Of a DNA stretch of 33,863 nt, positions 1-8,414 are shown piece after piece. Origin of the DNA: Actinomycetota bacterium (lineage in GTDB: Bacteria > Actinomycetota > Geothermincolia > Fen-727 > JAQUKT01); NCBI GenBank assembly GCA_028718945.1, contig JAQUKT010000012.1, positions 1 to 33,863 of the forward strand. The letters are read 5' to 3'. Position 1 is the first letter of the stretch. Each line of letters begins with the position of its first letter. Under the pieces are notes generated by a model, which was not told the DNA's origin, did no database searches, and saw only the letters and a list, made by a program, of their open reading frames with translations. The translations under genes were made by a program, and so were the position numbers.

Positions 1-135
1 ACCATAATAGTTCACAGATAACCTCTCTATAAGAGCCGGGTTGGCCCTACCGGTTCTGATTGACGCTAAATCTGTAGAAGTTACCTCCACAGCTTTTTTC
101 ATCCTTCGTTCAGCTTCTTTCATTATGTCGCTCAT
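1..135 (-). CDS. frr: Ribosome recycling factor, N-terminal part (cut by window edge)
   Basis: This is the first 45 codons of RRF, read leftwards and cut off by the window start. RRF acts with EF-G to split post-termination ribosomes in the cytoplasm. The visible protein starts [17 protein letters not shown] and contains [13 protein letters not shown], the conserved RTGRA-P motif of the first helix of the family. The ATG is at 133-135. It is the last visible member of the rpsB-tsf-pyrH-frr cluster, about 100 bases after pyrH, and this order is conserved in most bacteria. The rest of the protein lies outside the window, so completeness cannot be judged. Confidence 0.93.
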   Translation of the reverse strand, partial: MSDIMKEAERRMKKAVEVTSTDLASIRTGRANPALIERLSVNYYG

Positions 136-234
136 TCTTAACCCCCGAATGCTTTGTTCCCTGAGTACTCAAACATTTTGATTTTGTTCTACCATCCGAA
201 AAAACTGGTCCCCGCTTCAGCAAAGTCTGCGATG

Positions 235-999
235 CTACGCGCGCACAACAGTTCCAATCTCTTCTCCGTTTAGAAGCCTGCTTAGATTCCCACGATCAAA
301 GAGATTGAATACGACTATTGGTAAGTTATTGTCCATGCAAAGACTTACTGCAGTAGAATCCATTACCTCGAGTTCCAGATTGAGGACCTCAAGATAAGTA
401 AGCTTCTTGAACATTTTTGCATCGGGATACTTGACCGGGTCTTTGTCGAAAACTCCATCAACCTTGGTTGCCTTGAGTATCGCCTCCGCTCCTATCTCGA
501 GTGCTCTCAGAGCCGCAGCGGTATCCGTCGAGAAGTATGGATTGCCCGTCCCGGCCGCAAAAAGAACAATCCTTCCTTTTTCAAGATGTCGAATGGCGCG
601 CCTCCTTATGAAAGGCTCAGCAACTTCCCTCATGTTGATTGCTGACTGCACCCTTGTATACACACCCTTTTTCTCGAGAGCGTCCTGCAGTGCGAGAGCA
701 TTAATCACAGTCGCAAGCATCCCCATGAAATCAGCAGTCGCTCTGTCCAGTACATTTCCGCTTGACTGAACTCCCCTAAATATATTTCCTCCGCCTACCA
801 CGCAAGCAAGCTCAACCCCCATTTTGTGAACCTCGGCAAGCTGTGCAGCAACCGAAGATACCACATTCAAATCAACTCCGTAGCCCATCTTAGAATCCAT
901 GAACGCTTCACCGGAAAGCTTCACAAGCACTCGACTGTAAACGGGTGAAATCTCCCTGTCTTTTTCATTTGAACCCATTTCGGTCAACCCGTTGCTCAT
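235..999 (-). CDS. pyrH: UMP kinase
   Basis: Cytoplasmic uridylate kinase of the amino-acid-kinase fold, converting UMP plus ATP to UDP plus ADP in pyrimidine nucleotide synthesis. Recognisable segments are [10 protein letters not shown] near residue 25 (phosphate-binding strand), [25 protein letters not shown], and the C-terminal half with [30 protein letters not shown] and a MDSTA motif. At 254 residues it is slightly longer than the usual 235-245 because of about 20 extra N-terminal residues before [11 protein letters not shown]. The ATG (997-999) directly abuts the tsf stop codon, so the pair is probably translationally coupled. A later start, such as Met8, would remove part of the extension. 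Confidence 0.95.
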   Translation of the reverse strand: MSNGLTEMGSNEKDREISPVYSRVLVKLSGEAFMDSKMGYGVDLNVVSSVAAQLAEVHKMGVELACVVGGGNIFRGVQSSGNVLDRATADFMGMLATVINALALQDALEKKGVYTRVQSAINMREVAEPFIRRRAIRHLEKGRIVLFAAGTGNPYFSTDTAAALRALEIGAEAILKATKVDGVFDKDPVKYPDAKMFKKLTYLEVLNLELEVMDSTAVSLCMDNNLPIVVFNLFDRGNLSRLLNGEEIGTVVRA

Positions 1000-1614
1000 C
1001 TAAGATTCCTCATCCTCTTCGCCTACTCGGAATCGGCTAAATCTTTTGACCACGAGTTTCTCACCGAGTTTCGAGGAAACCTCGGCAACAAGGTCACCTA
1101 CAGACATGGAAGGCTCTTTTATGAATGGCTGCTCCAACAAACAGACCTCCTGAAAGTATTTATCCATTAATCCATCTATAATCCTGTCCCATACATGCTC
1201 TGGCTTACCCTCCGAAGCGCACTTCCGCCGATATTGCTCTTTTTGACTTTCAACAACTTCTTGCCCAACAGAATCCCTGTCAAGGTAGAGTGGATTGCAC
1301 GCGGCTATTTGAAGAGCAATCATGTGTGCGAGTTCGAGAAATTCGGAATTCCTCGCTACAAAATCAGTCTCGCAATTCAATTCAACCATCGCGCCAATCT
1401 GGCGACCTATGTGAACGTAAGTCTCAATCGCGCCCTGGTTTGTTTCCCTATCCTGCCGCTTCTTGGCACTCAGAAGACCTTTTTCACGCAAAACACACGA
1501 GGCAGCCTCAAAGTCACCATGCGATTCCTCCAGGGCACGCTTGCAATCCATGACACCAGCGCCAGTTTGCTCACGTAGTTCTTTTACAAGTTCAGCCGGT
1601 ATATTATCCGCCAT
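1000..1614 (-). CDS. tsf: Elongation factor Ts, short form
   Basis: Nucleotide-exchange factor that regenerates EF-Tu-GTP during translation elongation. The N-terminal UBA-like domain is clear (PAELVKELREQTGAGVMDCKRALEE), followed by the core with VHIGRQIGAMVELNCETDFVARN, the EF-Tu contact motif (TDFVA). At 204 residues it is the short type known from thermophiles and many Actinobacteria and Firmicutes, not the roughly 280-residue enterobacterial form. The start is uncertain. ATG at 1614 gives the canonical MADNIPAELV start but has no good ribosome site. In-frame GTG at 1626 or TTG at 1623, with GGGA just upstream, would add three or four residues. It follows rpsB by about 40 bases and abuts pyrH. 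Confidence 0.95.
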   Translation of the reverse strand: MADNIPAELVKELREQTGAGVMDCKRALEESHGDFEAASCVLREKGLLSAKKRQDRETNQGAIETYVHIGRQIGAMVELNCETDFVARNSEFLELAHMIALQIAACNPLYLDRDSVGQEVVESQKEQYRRKCASEGKPEHVWDRIIDGLMDKYFQEVCLLEQPFIKEPSMSVGDLVAEVSSKLGEKLVVKRFSRFRVGEEDEES

Positions 1615-1653
1615 CTGAAGCAACACATCCCATTGAAAGTCCGGGCAACAACA

Positions 1654-2655
1654 TCAATCCCCTTCCAAAGCCTTTTCACCCTCAATCTTGCTTTCCTGCT
1701 CGCTCGATTTCATGTGAGACTCGTCAGTACCTTCCATCATATTACTGGACTCAGTGGAACTCCGTTCATTCTCCGAAAGTGGGGAAGTTTCGGAAGAATC
1801 TGCATCAATAGAATTATTTTGAGAATTTTCGGGAGACATATCAGGACCAGGAACATCATCAGGAGAAGCACTGTACACGGGTTCGGCAAGACCAATCCTC
1901 ACCGAAGGTCCCCCTCCTGTTTTTTCGCTTTCAGCCTGTGCGGACGCGATTTCTTCCGAGATTCTCGATTCCATCAAAGCTTTTCCCTCGTTAACAGCCT
2001 GAGCTACAATCCGGCAGATGAGGTCAATGGAACGAATGGCATCGTCATTTCCGGGAATAACATAATCTATCTCGTCGGGATCGCAATTTGTATCCACAAG
2101 CCCTACTATAGGAATCCCAAGTTTCCTTGCTTCGGCAACCGGTATTCTCTCTTTCTTCGGATCAATAATGAAAATTAGAGAAGGTAGATGATGCATATTT
2201 CTTATCCCGGAAAGATTTCGCTCGAGTTTTTCCATTTGTTTCTCAAGCGATTGCGCCTCTTTTTTTGGCAGAAGTTGAAACTCTCCATCTCGATATTGAC
2301 GCTCAAGTTCCTCGAGATACATGACCCGGGAGTGAATGGTATTGAAATTAGTAAGCGTCCCTCCCAACCAGCGATTGTTCACAAAGGGCATTCCACAATC
2401 TCGAGCATGCCTCTCAACGCCTTCCTGCGCCTGTTTCTTTGTGCCAACAAAAAGTACTGTGCCTCCTTCAGCAACACTACTCCTCAAAACATCATAAGCG
2501 CTTCCAATAAGGACTATCGTTTTTTGTAAATCTATGATGTATATGTCGTTACGCTCGGTGAAAATATAACGCTTCATTTTCGGTTCCCACCGGCGTGTCT
2601 GGTGACCGAAATGAACTCCCGCCTCTAAAAGCTCTCTGATGGTTACTACCGGCAT
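1654..2655 (-). CDS. rpsB: 30S ribosomal protein S2 with long acidic C-terminal tail
   Basis: Small-subunit protein S2. Residues 1-235 or so are a standard S2 domain: [19 protein letters not shown] at the N-terminus, [40 protein letters not shown] and a [15 protein letters not shown] motif. From about residue 240 to 333 there is a low-complexity tail rich in Glu, Ser and Asp with little hydrophobic content, so it is probably disordered. E. coli S2 has about 240 residues; tails of varying length are known in Actinobacteria, but this one adds nearly 40 percent. The start ATG is preceded by AAAGGAG at good spacing. It heads the rpsB-tsf-pyrH-frr run after a leader of about 360 bases. Confidence 0.95.
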   Translation of the reverse strand: MPVVTIRELLEAGVHFGHQTRRWEPKMKRYIFTERNDIYIIDLQKTIVLIGSAYDVLRSSVAEGGTVLFVGTKKQAQEGVERHARDCGMPFVNNRWLGGTLTNFNTIHSRVMYLEELERQYRDGEFQLLPKKEAQSLEKQMEKLERNLSGIRNMHHLPSLIFIIDPKKERIPVAEARKLGIPIVGLVDTNCDPDEIDYVIPGNDDAIRSIDLICRIVAQAVNEGKALMESRISEEIASAQAESEKTGGGPSVRIGLAEPVYSASPDDVPGPDMSPENSQNNSIDADSSETSPLSENERSSTESSNMMEGTDESHMKSSEQESKIEGEKALEGD

Positions 2656-3019
2656 TCTTTCTCCTTTCGGTTACTCCTCCCCGTCTTCATCCCGCGGTTA
2701 AACTCTTTTGAGAGCACCAATCCCGCAGTCCATCCGGGTGTGTTTTTGCCTTATTCACTATGGCAAATTTAGTTCAGTCTAATACAGGAGACTGAATACT
2801 TCAATAACCTGACCATAACGCGCGGTGTACAAAGGACGAATCATCGGCTTTGGTTTTGTAATTTACAAGACAGCTTGCCCGGAGTTTGAACCTCTTTCAA
2901 CCCCACCGGATCGAAAGCGGATTCGAGTTCAATAGCGTTCGTTTTCCGATAGTAGAATAAGAAAACCAAGTCAACTGTCGCTCAAATCCAGATTCTTTAA
3001 AAAATACTCAAACAGACAG
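2656..3019 (-). promoter_or_regulatory. rpsB upstream/leader region with weak promoter candidate and hairpin
   Basis: 364 bases without a convincing gene between whiG and rpsB. On the minus strand a -35-like TTGACT (2969-2974) lies 17 bases from TATCGG (2946-2951), a weak -10. Further down is a perfect 8-bp inverted repeat TTCAGTCT/AGACTGAA with an 8-base loop at 2773-2796, and a 13-base palindrome TTGTAATTTACAA at 2856-2868. S2 synthesis is autoregulated through its leader in several bacteria, so a structured leader is plausible here. No known rpsB leader class was recognised. Confidence 0.4.
2773..2796 (-). promoter_or_regulatory. Perfect 8-bp hairpin in the rpsB leader
   Basis: Arms TTCAGTCT and AGACTGAA with an 8-base loop, lying 118 bases upstream of the rpsB ATG. 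There is no U-tract after it on the minus strand, so it does not look like an intrinsic terminator. It could be a protein-binding or stability element; the role is inferred from position only. Confidence 0.4.
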
Positions 3020-3841
3020 TCAGTAAGCGGAAGACAGACGCGAGCGAAGACGAAGAATCGCCTTGGTATGCATCTGGCAAATTCTTGATTCCGTCACGCC
3101 AAGAACTTCTCCTATTTCTCGCATCGTCAAACCCTCAAAATAATAAAGAGTAACCACGAGACGTTCACGTTCCGGCAGGTGGCTTATCGCATCAGCAACG
3201 ATGCTCTTCATTTCCCCTATCTCAAAGGTCTGCGATGGGTCTTTGACCTTGACATCCTCCACCATTTCAGCAAGAGCAATTCTGTCAGGATGTTCACCAT
3301 CTATCGTCCAGAGTTCATCAAGAGCAACCAGTGACATGAACGAGAGCTTATGAAGGAGATTCTGGTATTCTTCACAAGAGATTTTTAGCCTGCGCGCAAC
3401 CTCCTCATCAGTGGGAATTCGCTTCAATTCTCCTTCAAGCGCCGCGTAGGCTCTCTCTATTTCTCTCGCCCCGTTCCTCATTGAACGGGGAACCCAGTCA
3501 TCCACTCTCATCTCGTCAATTATGGCTCCTTTTATCCTGGCAATCGCGTATGTCTCAAACTTGATTCCACGTGAAGGATCATATTTCTCAATCGCATCAA
3601 TCAAACCAAAAACACCAAAGCTAACCAGGTCTGAATACTCCACAGAAGGCGGAAGTCCAGTGGAAATTCTACCAGCCACATATCTCACTAACGGGGAATA
3701 GTGGAGGATGAGCTTCTCGCGAATCTCGGGAGAATGAGTCTTCTTGTACTCCGACCAAAGAAGAGCGCTTTCGTCCTTGATTTCTTTTCTTGAATATTGA
3801 GATCGATGGTTGCCTGATTTCTCGTTACTTTTCAAAATCAT
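3020..3841 (-). CDS. whiG: RNA polymerase sigma factor, FliA/WhiG family
   Basis: Group 3 sigma-70 factor of the sigma-28 type, which directs RNA polymerase to motility promoters (FliA) or to sporulation/differentiation promoters (WhiG in Streptomyces). Region 2 lies around residues 40-110, with VEYSDLVSFGVFGLIDAIEK and FETYAIARIKGAIIDEMR. Region 3 follows with WVPRSMRN. Region 4 lies around 215-268, with LPERERLVVTLYYFEGLTM then a helix-turn-helix (REIGEVLGVTESRICQMHTKA). The 273 residues match the family. No flagellar or anti-sigma gene is nearby. Placement between xerC and rpsB is typical of Actinobacteria and favours the WhiG name, but the regulon cannot be read from the sequence. It starts 5 bases after the xerC stop, so the two are probably co-transcribed. 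Confidence 0.9.
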   Translation of the reverse strand: MILKSNEKSGNHRSQYSRKEIKDESALLWSEYKKTHSPEIREKLILHYSPLVRYVAGRISTGLPPSVEYSDLVSFGVFGLIDAIEKYDPSRGIKFETYAIARIKGAIIDEMRVDDWVPRSMRNGAREIERAYAALEGELKRIPTDEEVARRLKISCEEYQNLLHKLSFMSLVALDELWTIDGEHPDRIALAEMVEDVKVKDPSQTFEIGEMKSIVADAISHLPERERLVVTLYYFEGLTMREIGEVLGVTESRICQMHTKAILRLRSRLSSAY

Positions 3842-3846
3842 TCCCT

Positions 3847-4767
3847 TTAAGCCCTCGGATGGGTCCTCTCATAAACTTTCATAATCTCATCCCTGGTAAC
3901 GTGGGTGTAAACCTGTGTCGTCGAAACGCTTTTGTGACCCAAAAGTTCCTGAAGCGTCCTCAAGTCAGCGCCTTCTGCAAGCATGTGGGTCGCGAAAGTG
4001 TGCCTCAAGGTATGTGGACTAACTCCGCCTCCGCCCACTATTTCTCTGAACGCCTTTTCGACGACCCTTCGAACCTCTCGTGGGCTCAGAGGTTTGCCAT
4101 GTCTTCCAAGAAACACCGCGTTTCCACTGTAACCCGAGCGCTCCATTAGATAGGGACGAACATCCCTCAAGTAATCCTCGAGGGCAAGCCGCGCTTTCCC
4201 CCCGAAAATGACGACTCTTTCCTTTGAACCCTTACCAAAAACCCTCATGGTTCCCGATTCAAAGTCGAGATCATCAATTTTCAAGCCGCACAACTCGCCA
4301 ACCCTAATCCCACTGGCATAAAGCGTCTCTAATATAGCCTTGTCCCTCAGCAGGAGATTCGGGTGAGATTCTGAAACTTCACCGGCAGCAAGTCCATCTA
4401 AAAGTTCACTTGCTTCCTCCTCGGTGAGAAAACGAGGAAGACTCCTGCCCTTTAGCTTGAAACTCAAGCTTATCGCCGGATTCGATGGAATCACACCAGT
4501 CTGCTCGAGATACTGAAAAAAAGCACGAAGAGTCGCGCACCTTCTCGCAACAGTCCTTGACGAATATCCCCGAATCACCTGGTTTGCAAGAAAGTTCCTC
4601 AATATTCTATGGTCCACACTCTTGAAATCATAAATCCCAGCCCGCTCGAGATAATCAAGAAAATGTGAAAGGTCACAAGAATAAGCGTCAATTGTATTCT
4701 GCGAAAGGTTCCTTACGCTCCTCAAATATCCAAGAAATAATGACACGCGCTCATTGTTCTCGTGCAA
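3847..4767 (-). CDS. xerC: Tyrosine recombinase XerC/XerD
   Basis: Site-specific recombinase that resolves chromosome dimers at dif. The N-terminal SAM-like core-binding domain covers about residues 1-90, the catalytic domain about 110-300. All catalytic residues are visible: Arg155 (ASGIRVGEL), Lys179 (FGKGSKERVV), His252 and Arg255 (PHTLRHTFATHML), His278 (LLGHKS) and nucleophile Tyr287 (TTQVYTHV). The length of 306 residues is standard. Neighbours dprA and whiG/rpsB match the xerC position in many Gram-positives, but XerC and XerD cannot be told apart reliably from sequence alone. An AT-rich promoter region lies upstream. Confidence 0.92.
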   Translation of the reverse strand: MHENNERVSLFLGYLRSVRNLSQNTIDAYSCDLSHFLDYLERAGIYDFKSVDHRILRNFLANQVIRGYSSRTVARRCATLRAFFQYLEQTGVIPSNPAISLSFKLKGRSLPRFLTEEEASELLDGLAAGEVSESHPNLLLRDKAILETLYASGIRVGELCGLKIDDLDFESGTMRVFGKGSKERVVIFGGKARLALEDYLRDVRPYLMERSGYSGNAVFLGRHGKPLSPREVRRVVEKAFREIVGGGGVSPHTLRHTFATHMLAEGADLRTLQELLGHKSVSTTQVYTHVTRDEIMKVYERTHPRA

Positions 4768-4882
4768 TCAATCAGCCCTTCCTTTAAAAAAGACCATGCT
4801 AAACAATACTTGTAGATAAATGTAAGTGAATCCTCCCAGTTTCAAAAACCCGAAACCTCTTTTCTTTGTTAATTAATTTAAT

Positions 4883-4911
4883 AATATTATAATTGATTAT
4901 AGTGTTGTCAA
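4883..4911 (-). promoter_or_regulatory. Candidate promoter for xerC-whiG in AT-rich gap
   Basis: On the minus strand a perfect -35 TTGACA (4906-4911) lies 17 bases from AATATT (4883-4888); two exact TATAAT hexamers also occur at 4886-4891 and 4896-4901 but at short spacing. The opposite strand also has a promoter-like pair, TTGTTA at 4866-4871 and TATAAT at 4888-4893. The rest of the 345-base gap between xerC and dprA (4768-5112) shows no gene I can support. Confidence 0.45.
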
Positions 4912-5112
4912 CTAATGTTACAAAAAAATCGGAATTGCGATATCTGTTCTTGCGCAAGCCTAAAAGATTTCAAGCGTGAAACAATGGCTTTCATGGAAGG
5001 CAACCGCTCGGAGTTAACAATAACCCTGCCTTCAAACAGAAAGCCACCCCGTTGGCAACTCAACCCATGTAATATGCAACCGGTAATTCCGAGTATCTAA
5101 AAGCCCGGCATT

Positions 5113-6216
5113 TCAATGAACAGGAAAATATGCTCCACCGTAGCTACGTCTCACGAGCCCCGCGACCTCCATCTCGACAAGGGATGCCTGCACCTTTTCG
5201 GCACTTATTCCTGTAATGACCGAAAGACCATCAGCATCGTTGACTCCGGAACTTAACGCGTCAAGAATAGCGGATTTGATTTCATCCTGAATCTCAACCT
5301 CATCATCAGCAACACACAAAACTTCGGCACCTATCTCAAACAGAACATCCTCAGCACAAGATACGGGAGCGGCTCCGCTCGCAATGAGTTCATTTGTGCC
5401 TTTCGAGTTTTTTGAAAAGATTGAACCCGGAACTGCCATGACTTCACGATTTTCCTCCATGGCAAAATTAGCGGTAATCAGTGCCCCGCTCTTTTCTGAA
5501 GCTTCAACCACCACGACTCCTATAGTCATCCCGGCGATTATCCTGTTTCTCGCTGGAAAGTTGTATTTAGCCACTGGTGTCCCCGGAGGATACTCACTAA
5601 TCAAACATCCGTTTCTTTCTATCAATTGAAAGAGCCTCGCATTGGAAGAAGGATATATTATGTCCGGACCGCAACCGAGAACCGCCACTGTTCTGCCACC
5701 GGATTCTATTGCACCACTATGAGCAGCGGAATCAACTCCGTAAGCGGCACCGCTGACGATCAAAACGCCACTCCTCGAAAGATTCGAAGCGAGCCATCGA
5801 GCAGCCTCGAGACCGTATGACGTTGCCTTTCTCGAGCCAACTATCGCAACAGAGGGAACGTCGTAAGGGATACCCTGCCCCTTTTTGAAAAGAACCCATG
5901 GAGGCTCCTTTATCTTTGAAAGAAGTTCAGGGTAAGATTTTTCGCCCTGCACAATGGTTTCTATTCCCTTCTTGAGCAGGCTTTCCAGCCAGTTCTCGGG
6001 ATTAGTCGAGGAAGCAATCTTTTTCCATAATGCTGCTCTTTCTTTTTCAATTGGAACTGGTATTTCTCCCCTTGAAATCGATGACAAAGCAACTCTGGGC
6101 GAACCAAAAAGAGTCAGCAATTCTCGAATTCTCTCCGGCGTCACTCCTGGAAGTGAAGCAATTGCCACCAACTCGGGTTTTTCATCAGGCCATATTTCAA
6201 GCAAATTCTCCTCCAT
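5113..6216 (-). CDS. dprA: DNA processing protein DprA/Smf
   Basis: Single-stranded-DNA-binding, RecA-loading protein of natural transformation. The central Rossmann-like domain has VAIVGSRKATSYG, SGAAYGVDSAAHSGAI, TVAVLGCGPDIIYP, GCLISEYPPG, FPARNRIIAGM and EKSGALITANFAMEENR, all diagnostic. An N-terminal helical domain precedes it, and residues from about 300 form a winged-helix-like tail (VNDADGLSVITGISAEKVQASLVEME). At 367 residues it is full length. ATG at 6216 lacks an obvious ribosome site. The codons just after it contain GGAGG followed by an in-frame TTG at 6204, so translation may begin four codons later. It lies 12 bases after comM, as in many bacteria. Confidence 0.94.
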   Translation of the reverse strand: MEENLLEIWPDEKPELVAIASLPGVTPERIRELLTLFGSPRVALSSISRGEIPVPIEKERAALWKKIASSTNPENWLESLLKKGIETIVQGEKSYPELLSKIKEPPWVLFKKGQGIPYDVPSVAIVGSRKATSYGLEAARWLASNLSRSGVLIVSGAAYGVDSAAHSGAIESGGRTVAVLGCGPDIIYPSSNARLFQLIERNGCLISEYPPGTPVAKYNFPARNRIIAGMTIGVVVVEASEKSGALITANFAMEENREVMAVPGSIFSKNSKGTNELIASGAAPVSCAEDVLFEIGAEVLCVADDEVEIQDEIKSAILDALSSGVNDADGLSVITGISAEKVQASLVEMEVAGLVRRSYGGAYFPVH

Positions 6217-6228
6217 GAATTTCGTGTT

Positions 6229-7764
6229 TCAAATAAAATTTTCTCTCTCGAGGCATCTGTAGTTTATTGCCTCTGCAAGATGCTCCACCCTGATTTCCTC
6301 GCTTTCCGCCAGATCAGCAATTGTCCGGGCAACCTTCAAAACTCGCTCGAAAGAGCGGGCTGAAAGAGAAAGCCTGCTAATCGCAAGACCTGCGAATCTC
6401 TCTTCCTCCTGACCGAGTTTGCAGAATTTCCCCAACATTGGCCCCGTCATCTCGGCATTCGAGTGAATGCCCTCCTCTTGGAATCTCTGATGCTGGATTT
6501 CTCTTGCCCTGCAAACGCGCTCCCTCACAGCAGATGAGGGCTCGCCCGGCATGCGCTTGAGAATCTGCTGACTGTCGAGTCTCGGAACCTCGATTTGAAT
6601 GTCAATCCTGTCGAGAAGAGGACCTGAAATTCGAGCCCTGTAACGCCTGATATCGCCAGGAGAGCACGTGCATTCTTTCCTGGAATCCCCAAAAAACCCG
6701 CAGGGGCAGGGATTCATGGATGCTACAAGACAAAATCTTGAAGGAAAAGTAACAGGCAACATCGAGCGAATAATTGTAACCTCTCTGTCCTCAAGAGGCC
6801 CTCTCAGGGATTCAAGGGCATTATGGGTAAAAAGAGGCAGTTCATCCATGTATAGTATCCCGTTGTGAGAAAGTGAGACCTCTCCCGGTCTTGGAATGGG
6901 AACTCCGCCACCTGAAAGCCCCGCAACAGTCGTCGAACTGTGAGGAGAACGAAACGGGCGCGCTGTTACAAGCGAGCCTTGCGGGGGGACAAGACCCGCG
7001 ACGCTTTGTACGCGTGTAACTTCAAGTGCTTCGTCGAGTGTCATGGGAGGGAGAATGCCCGGAAGCCTTTTTGCAAGCATGGTCTTTCCAGACCCCGGGG
7101 GACCAACCATGAGCATGTTGTGTCCTCCTGATGCTACTACCTCGAGCGCTCGCTTCGCAGGCTCCTGCCCTTTCACCTCAGACAGGTCCGGATACTTCTG
7201 CCCGTTCCCTGAAAGAATTGCGGAGACATCAACAACCCCAGGGGTCAGGCTGGTATTGCCCTCAAGGAAAGAAACTGCTTCTCGTAGAGTTGAAATACCA
7301 TAGACCTTTATTCCTGAAGCCAGGGCGGCTTCCTCAACATTATCGAAAGGAACAAGAAGGAATGGAGCGCCTGCCAATGACGCTCCGATTGCAATTGAAA
7401 GGGCGCCTGAAATACCTGAAACGCACCCGTCGAGTGAAAGTTCGCCAGCCGCTATGAACGAAGAATCTCGCACGCAACCTATCTGCCCGGTCGCAAGGAG
7501 AATCGCGATGGCAATTGGAAGGTCAAACGATGGGCCTGCCTTCCTTATGTCGGCTGGTGCCAGATTTACATGAATTCGCCTGTTCGGAAAATCGTAAAGT
7601 GAATTTCTGATTGCTGACTTGACACGAACCTTCGCTTCGCGCACGGCAGCGTCGGGAAGCCCCACGATTTCAAAGCATGGAAGACCTTTAGTAATGTCAA
7701 TCTCGACCCGTACTCTTTGTGGCTCCATTCCTGTGAGCGCGCATCCAAAGACTTTTGAAAACAA
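6229..7764 (-). CDS. comM: Mg-chelatase-like AAA+ ATPase ComM/YifB
   Basis: AAA+ helicase-like protein; in Vibrio ComM promotes branch migration during integration of transforming DNA. An N-terminal Lon-like fold (EIVGLPDAAVREAKVRVKSAIRN) precedes the ATPase domain with Walker A GPPGSGKTMLAKRLPG, Walker B ILYMDELPLF, and MNPCPCGFFGD followed by clustered cysteines typical of YifB. The TTG start at 7764 is chosen because GGAAG lies 8 bases upstream, LFSKVFGCALTG matches the usual MLAKV..ALLG family start, and a promoter at 7803-7831 sits over the more upstream in-frame start at 7818. This gives 511 residues, the normal length. It probably forms an operon with dprA. Confidence 0.95.
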   Translation of the reverse strand: MFSKVFGCALTGMEPQRVRVEIDITKGLPCFEIVGLPDAAVREAKVRVKSAIRNSLYDFPNRRIHVNLAPADIRKAGPSFDLPIAIAILLATGQIGCVRDSSFIAAGELSLDGCVSGISGALSIAIGASLAGAPFLLVPFDNVEEAALASGIKVYGISTLREAVSFLEGNTSLTPGVVDVSAILSGNGQKYPDLSEVKGQEPAKRALEVVASGGHNMLMVGPPGSGKTMLAKRLPGILPPMTLDEALEVTRVQSVAGLVPPQGSLVTARPFRSPHSSTTVAGLSGGGVPIPRPGEVSLSHNGILYMDELPLFTHNALESLRGPLEDREVTIIRSMLPVTFPSRFCLVASMNPCPCGFFGDSRKECTCSPGDIRRYRARISGPLLDRIDIQIEVPRLDSQQILKRMPGEPSSAVRERVCRAREIQHQRFQEEGIHSNAEMTGPMLGKFCKLGQEEERFAGLAISRLSLSARSFERVLKVARTIADLAESEEIRVEHLAEAINYRCLERENFI

Positions 7765-7802
7765 GGTCTCATCTTCCTTTTGAAAATAGCAATACAAGCA
7801 TA

Positions 7803-7831
7803 ATTGTAAGCAATGCAAGCGACATTTTCAA
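7803..7831 (-). promoter_or_regulatory. Promoter for comM-dprA
   Basis: Minus strand: -35 TTGAAA (7826-7831), 17-base spacer, -10 TACAAT (7803-7808). The predicted start of transcription near 7796 leaves a leader of about 30 bases to the TTG start of comM. The remaining gap up to yraN (7832-8039) holds no gene I can support. Confidence 0.6.
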
Positions 7832-8039
7832 CACAACTCGAGAAAATATTTTTTGAAGTGCCCCTGCTCGAGCCCCACAAACAGGAGGGAATCAGCCGCA
7901 GTGCAAGGATTATCGCTGTTGTTATGCTGGTGCTGTTGCAGGCAAGCAGAATCAGGCAGTCTCTTTTTTGTCTATTGAAAAATCTTTTCCGTTCGTTTTG
8001 ATAAAAGCAAACCCGGTATATCAAACAAGGCAACTCTTC

Positions 8040-8402
8040 CTAAAAAGCGCCCTTGATATGTCTGATTTCGCCAATCTGCCCATCCGATTTGACCATTATG
8101 CCAATTACGTCAAACCTGCAATCCTGTTCCAGAAGATTCTCCTCAATATACTCGAGCGCAAGCCTGCGAATTCTTCTTTTCTTTGAAACCGTGATAGATT
8201 CCTCGGGCTCGCCGAAGGCAGATGTGCTTCTTGATTTAACCTCAACGAAAACAACCGTAGTTCCCTTCTTTGCCACAACATCAAGCTCGCCACCTTCTCC
8301 TCTCCAGTTTCGAGAAAGGATTTGATAACCATTTCCTTCGAGATAGTTGCATGCCGCATCCTCCCCCTCCTTGCCAAGATTTCTTGCCTCCACAGCAGCC
8401 AA
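8040..8402 (-). CDS. yraN: YraN family endonuclease-fold protein (UPF0102)
   Basis: Small protein of the restriction-endonuclease-like fold; function is not established for the family, though a nuclease role is assumed. The fold is visible as GKEGEDAACNYLEGNGYQILSRN, then GGELDVVAKKG and VVFVEVKSRS (the E-D..E-x-K catalytic pattern), then a basic KKRRIRRLA helix. At 120 residues it is standard. The start codon is TTG at 8402 with AAGGG about 9 bases upstream. It lies 12 bases after rnhB, the usual partner order rnhB-yraN-comM-dprA. Confidence 0.9.
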   Translation of the reverse strand: MAAVEARNLGKEGEDAACNYLEGNGYQILSRNWRGEGGELDVVAKKGTTVVFVEVKSRSTSAFGEPEESITVSKKRRIRRLALEYIEENLLEQDCRFDVIGIMVKSDGQIGEIRHIKGAF

Positions 8403-8414
8403 CTATATCATCCC

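Noticed and set aside
4915-5100. Plus-strand 61-codon ORF in the xerC-dprA gap
   Set aside because: No ribosome site, no recognisable domain and a composition unlike the neighbouring proteins; the promoter-like hexamers upstream may be chance in AT-rich DNA.
7813-8001. Plus-strand 62-codon ORF with a short hydrophobic stretch
   Set aside because: Lies over the comM promoter on the other strand, lacks a good ribosome site and has no recognisable similarity.
7566-8033. Minus-strand 155-codon frame overlapping comM
   Set aside because: More than half overlaps comM in another frame; sequence is not protein-like and the comM reading is certain.
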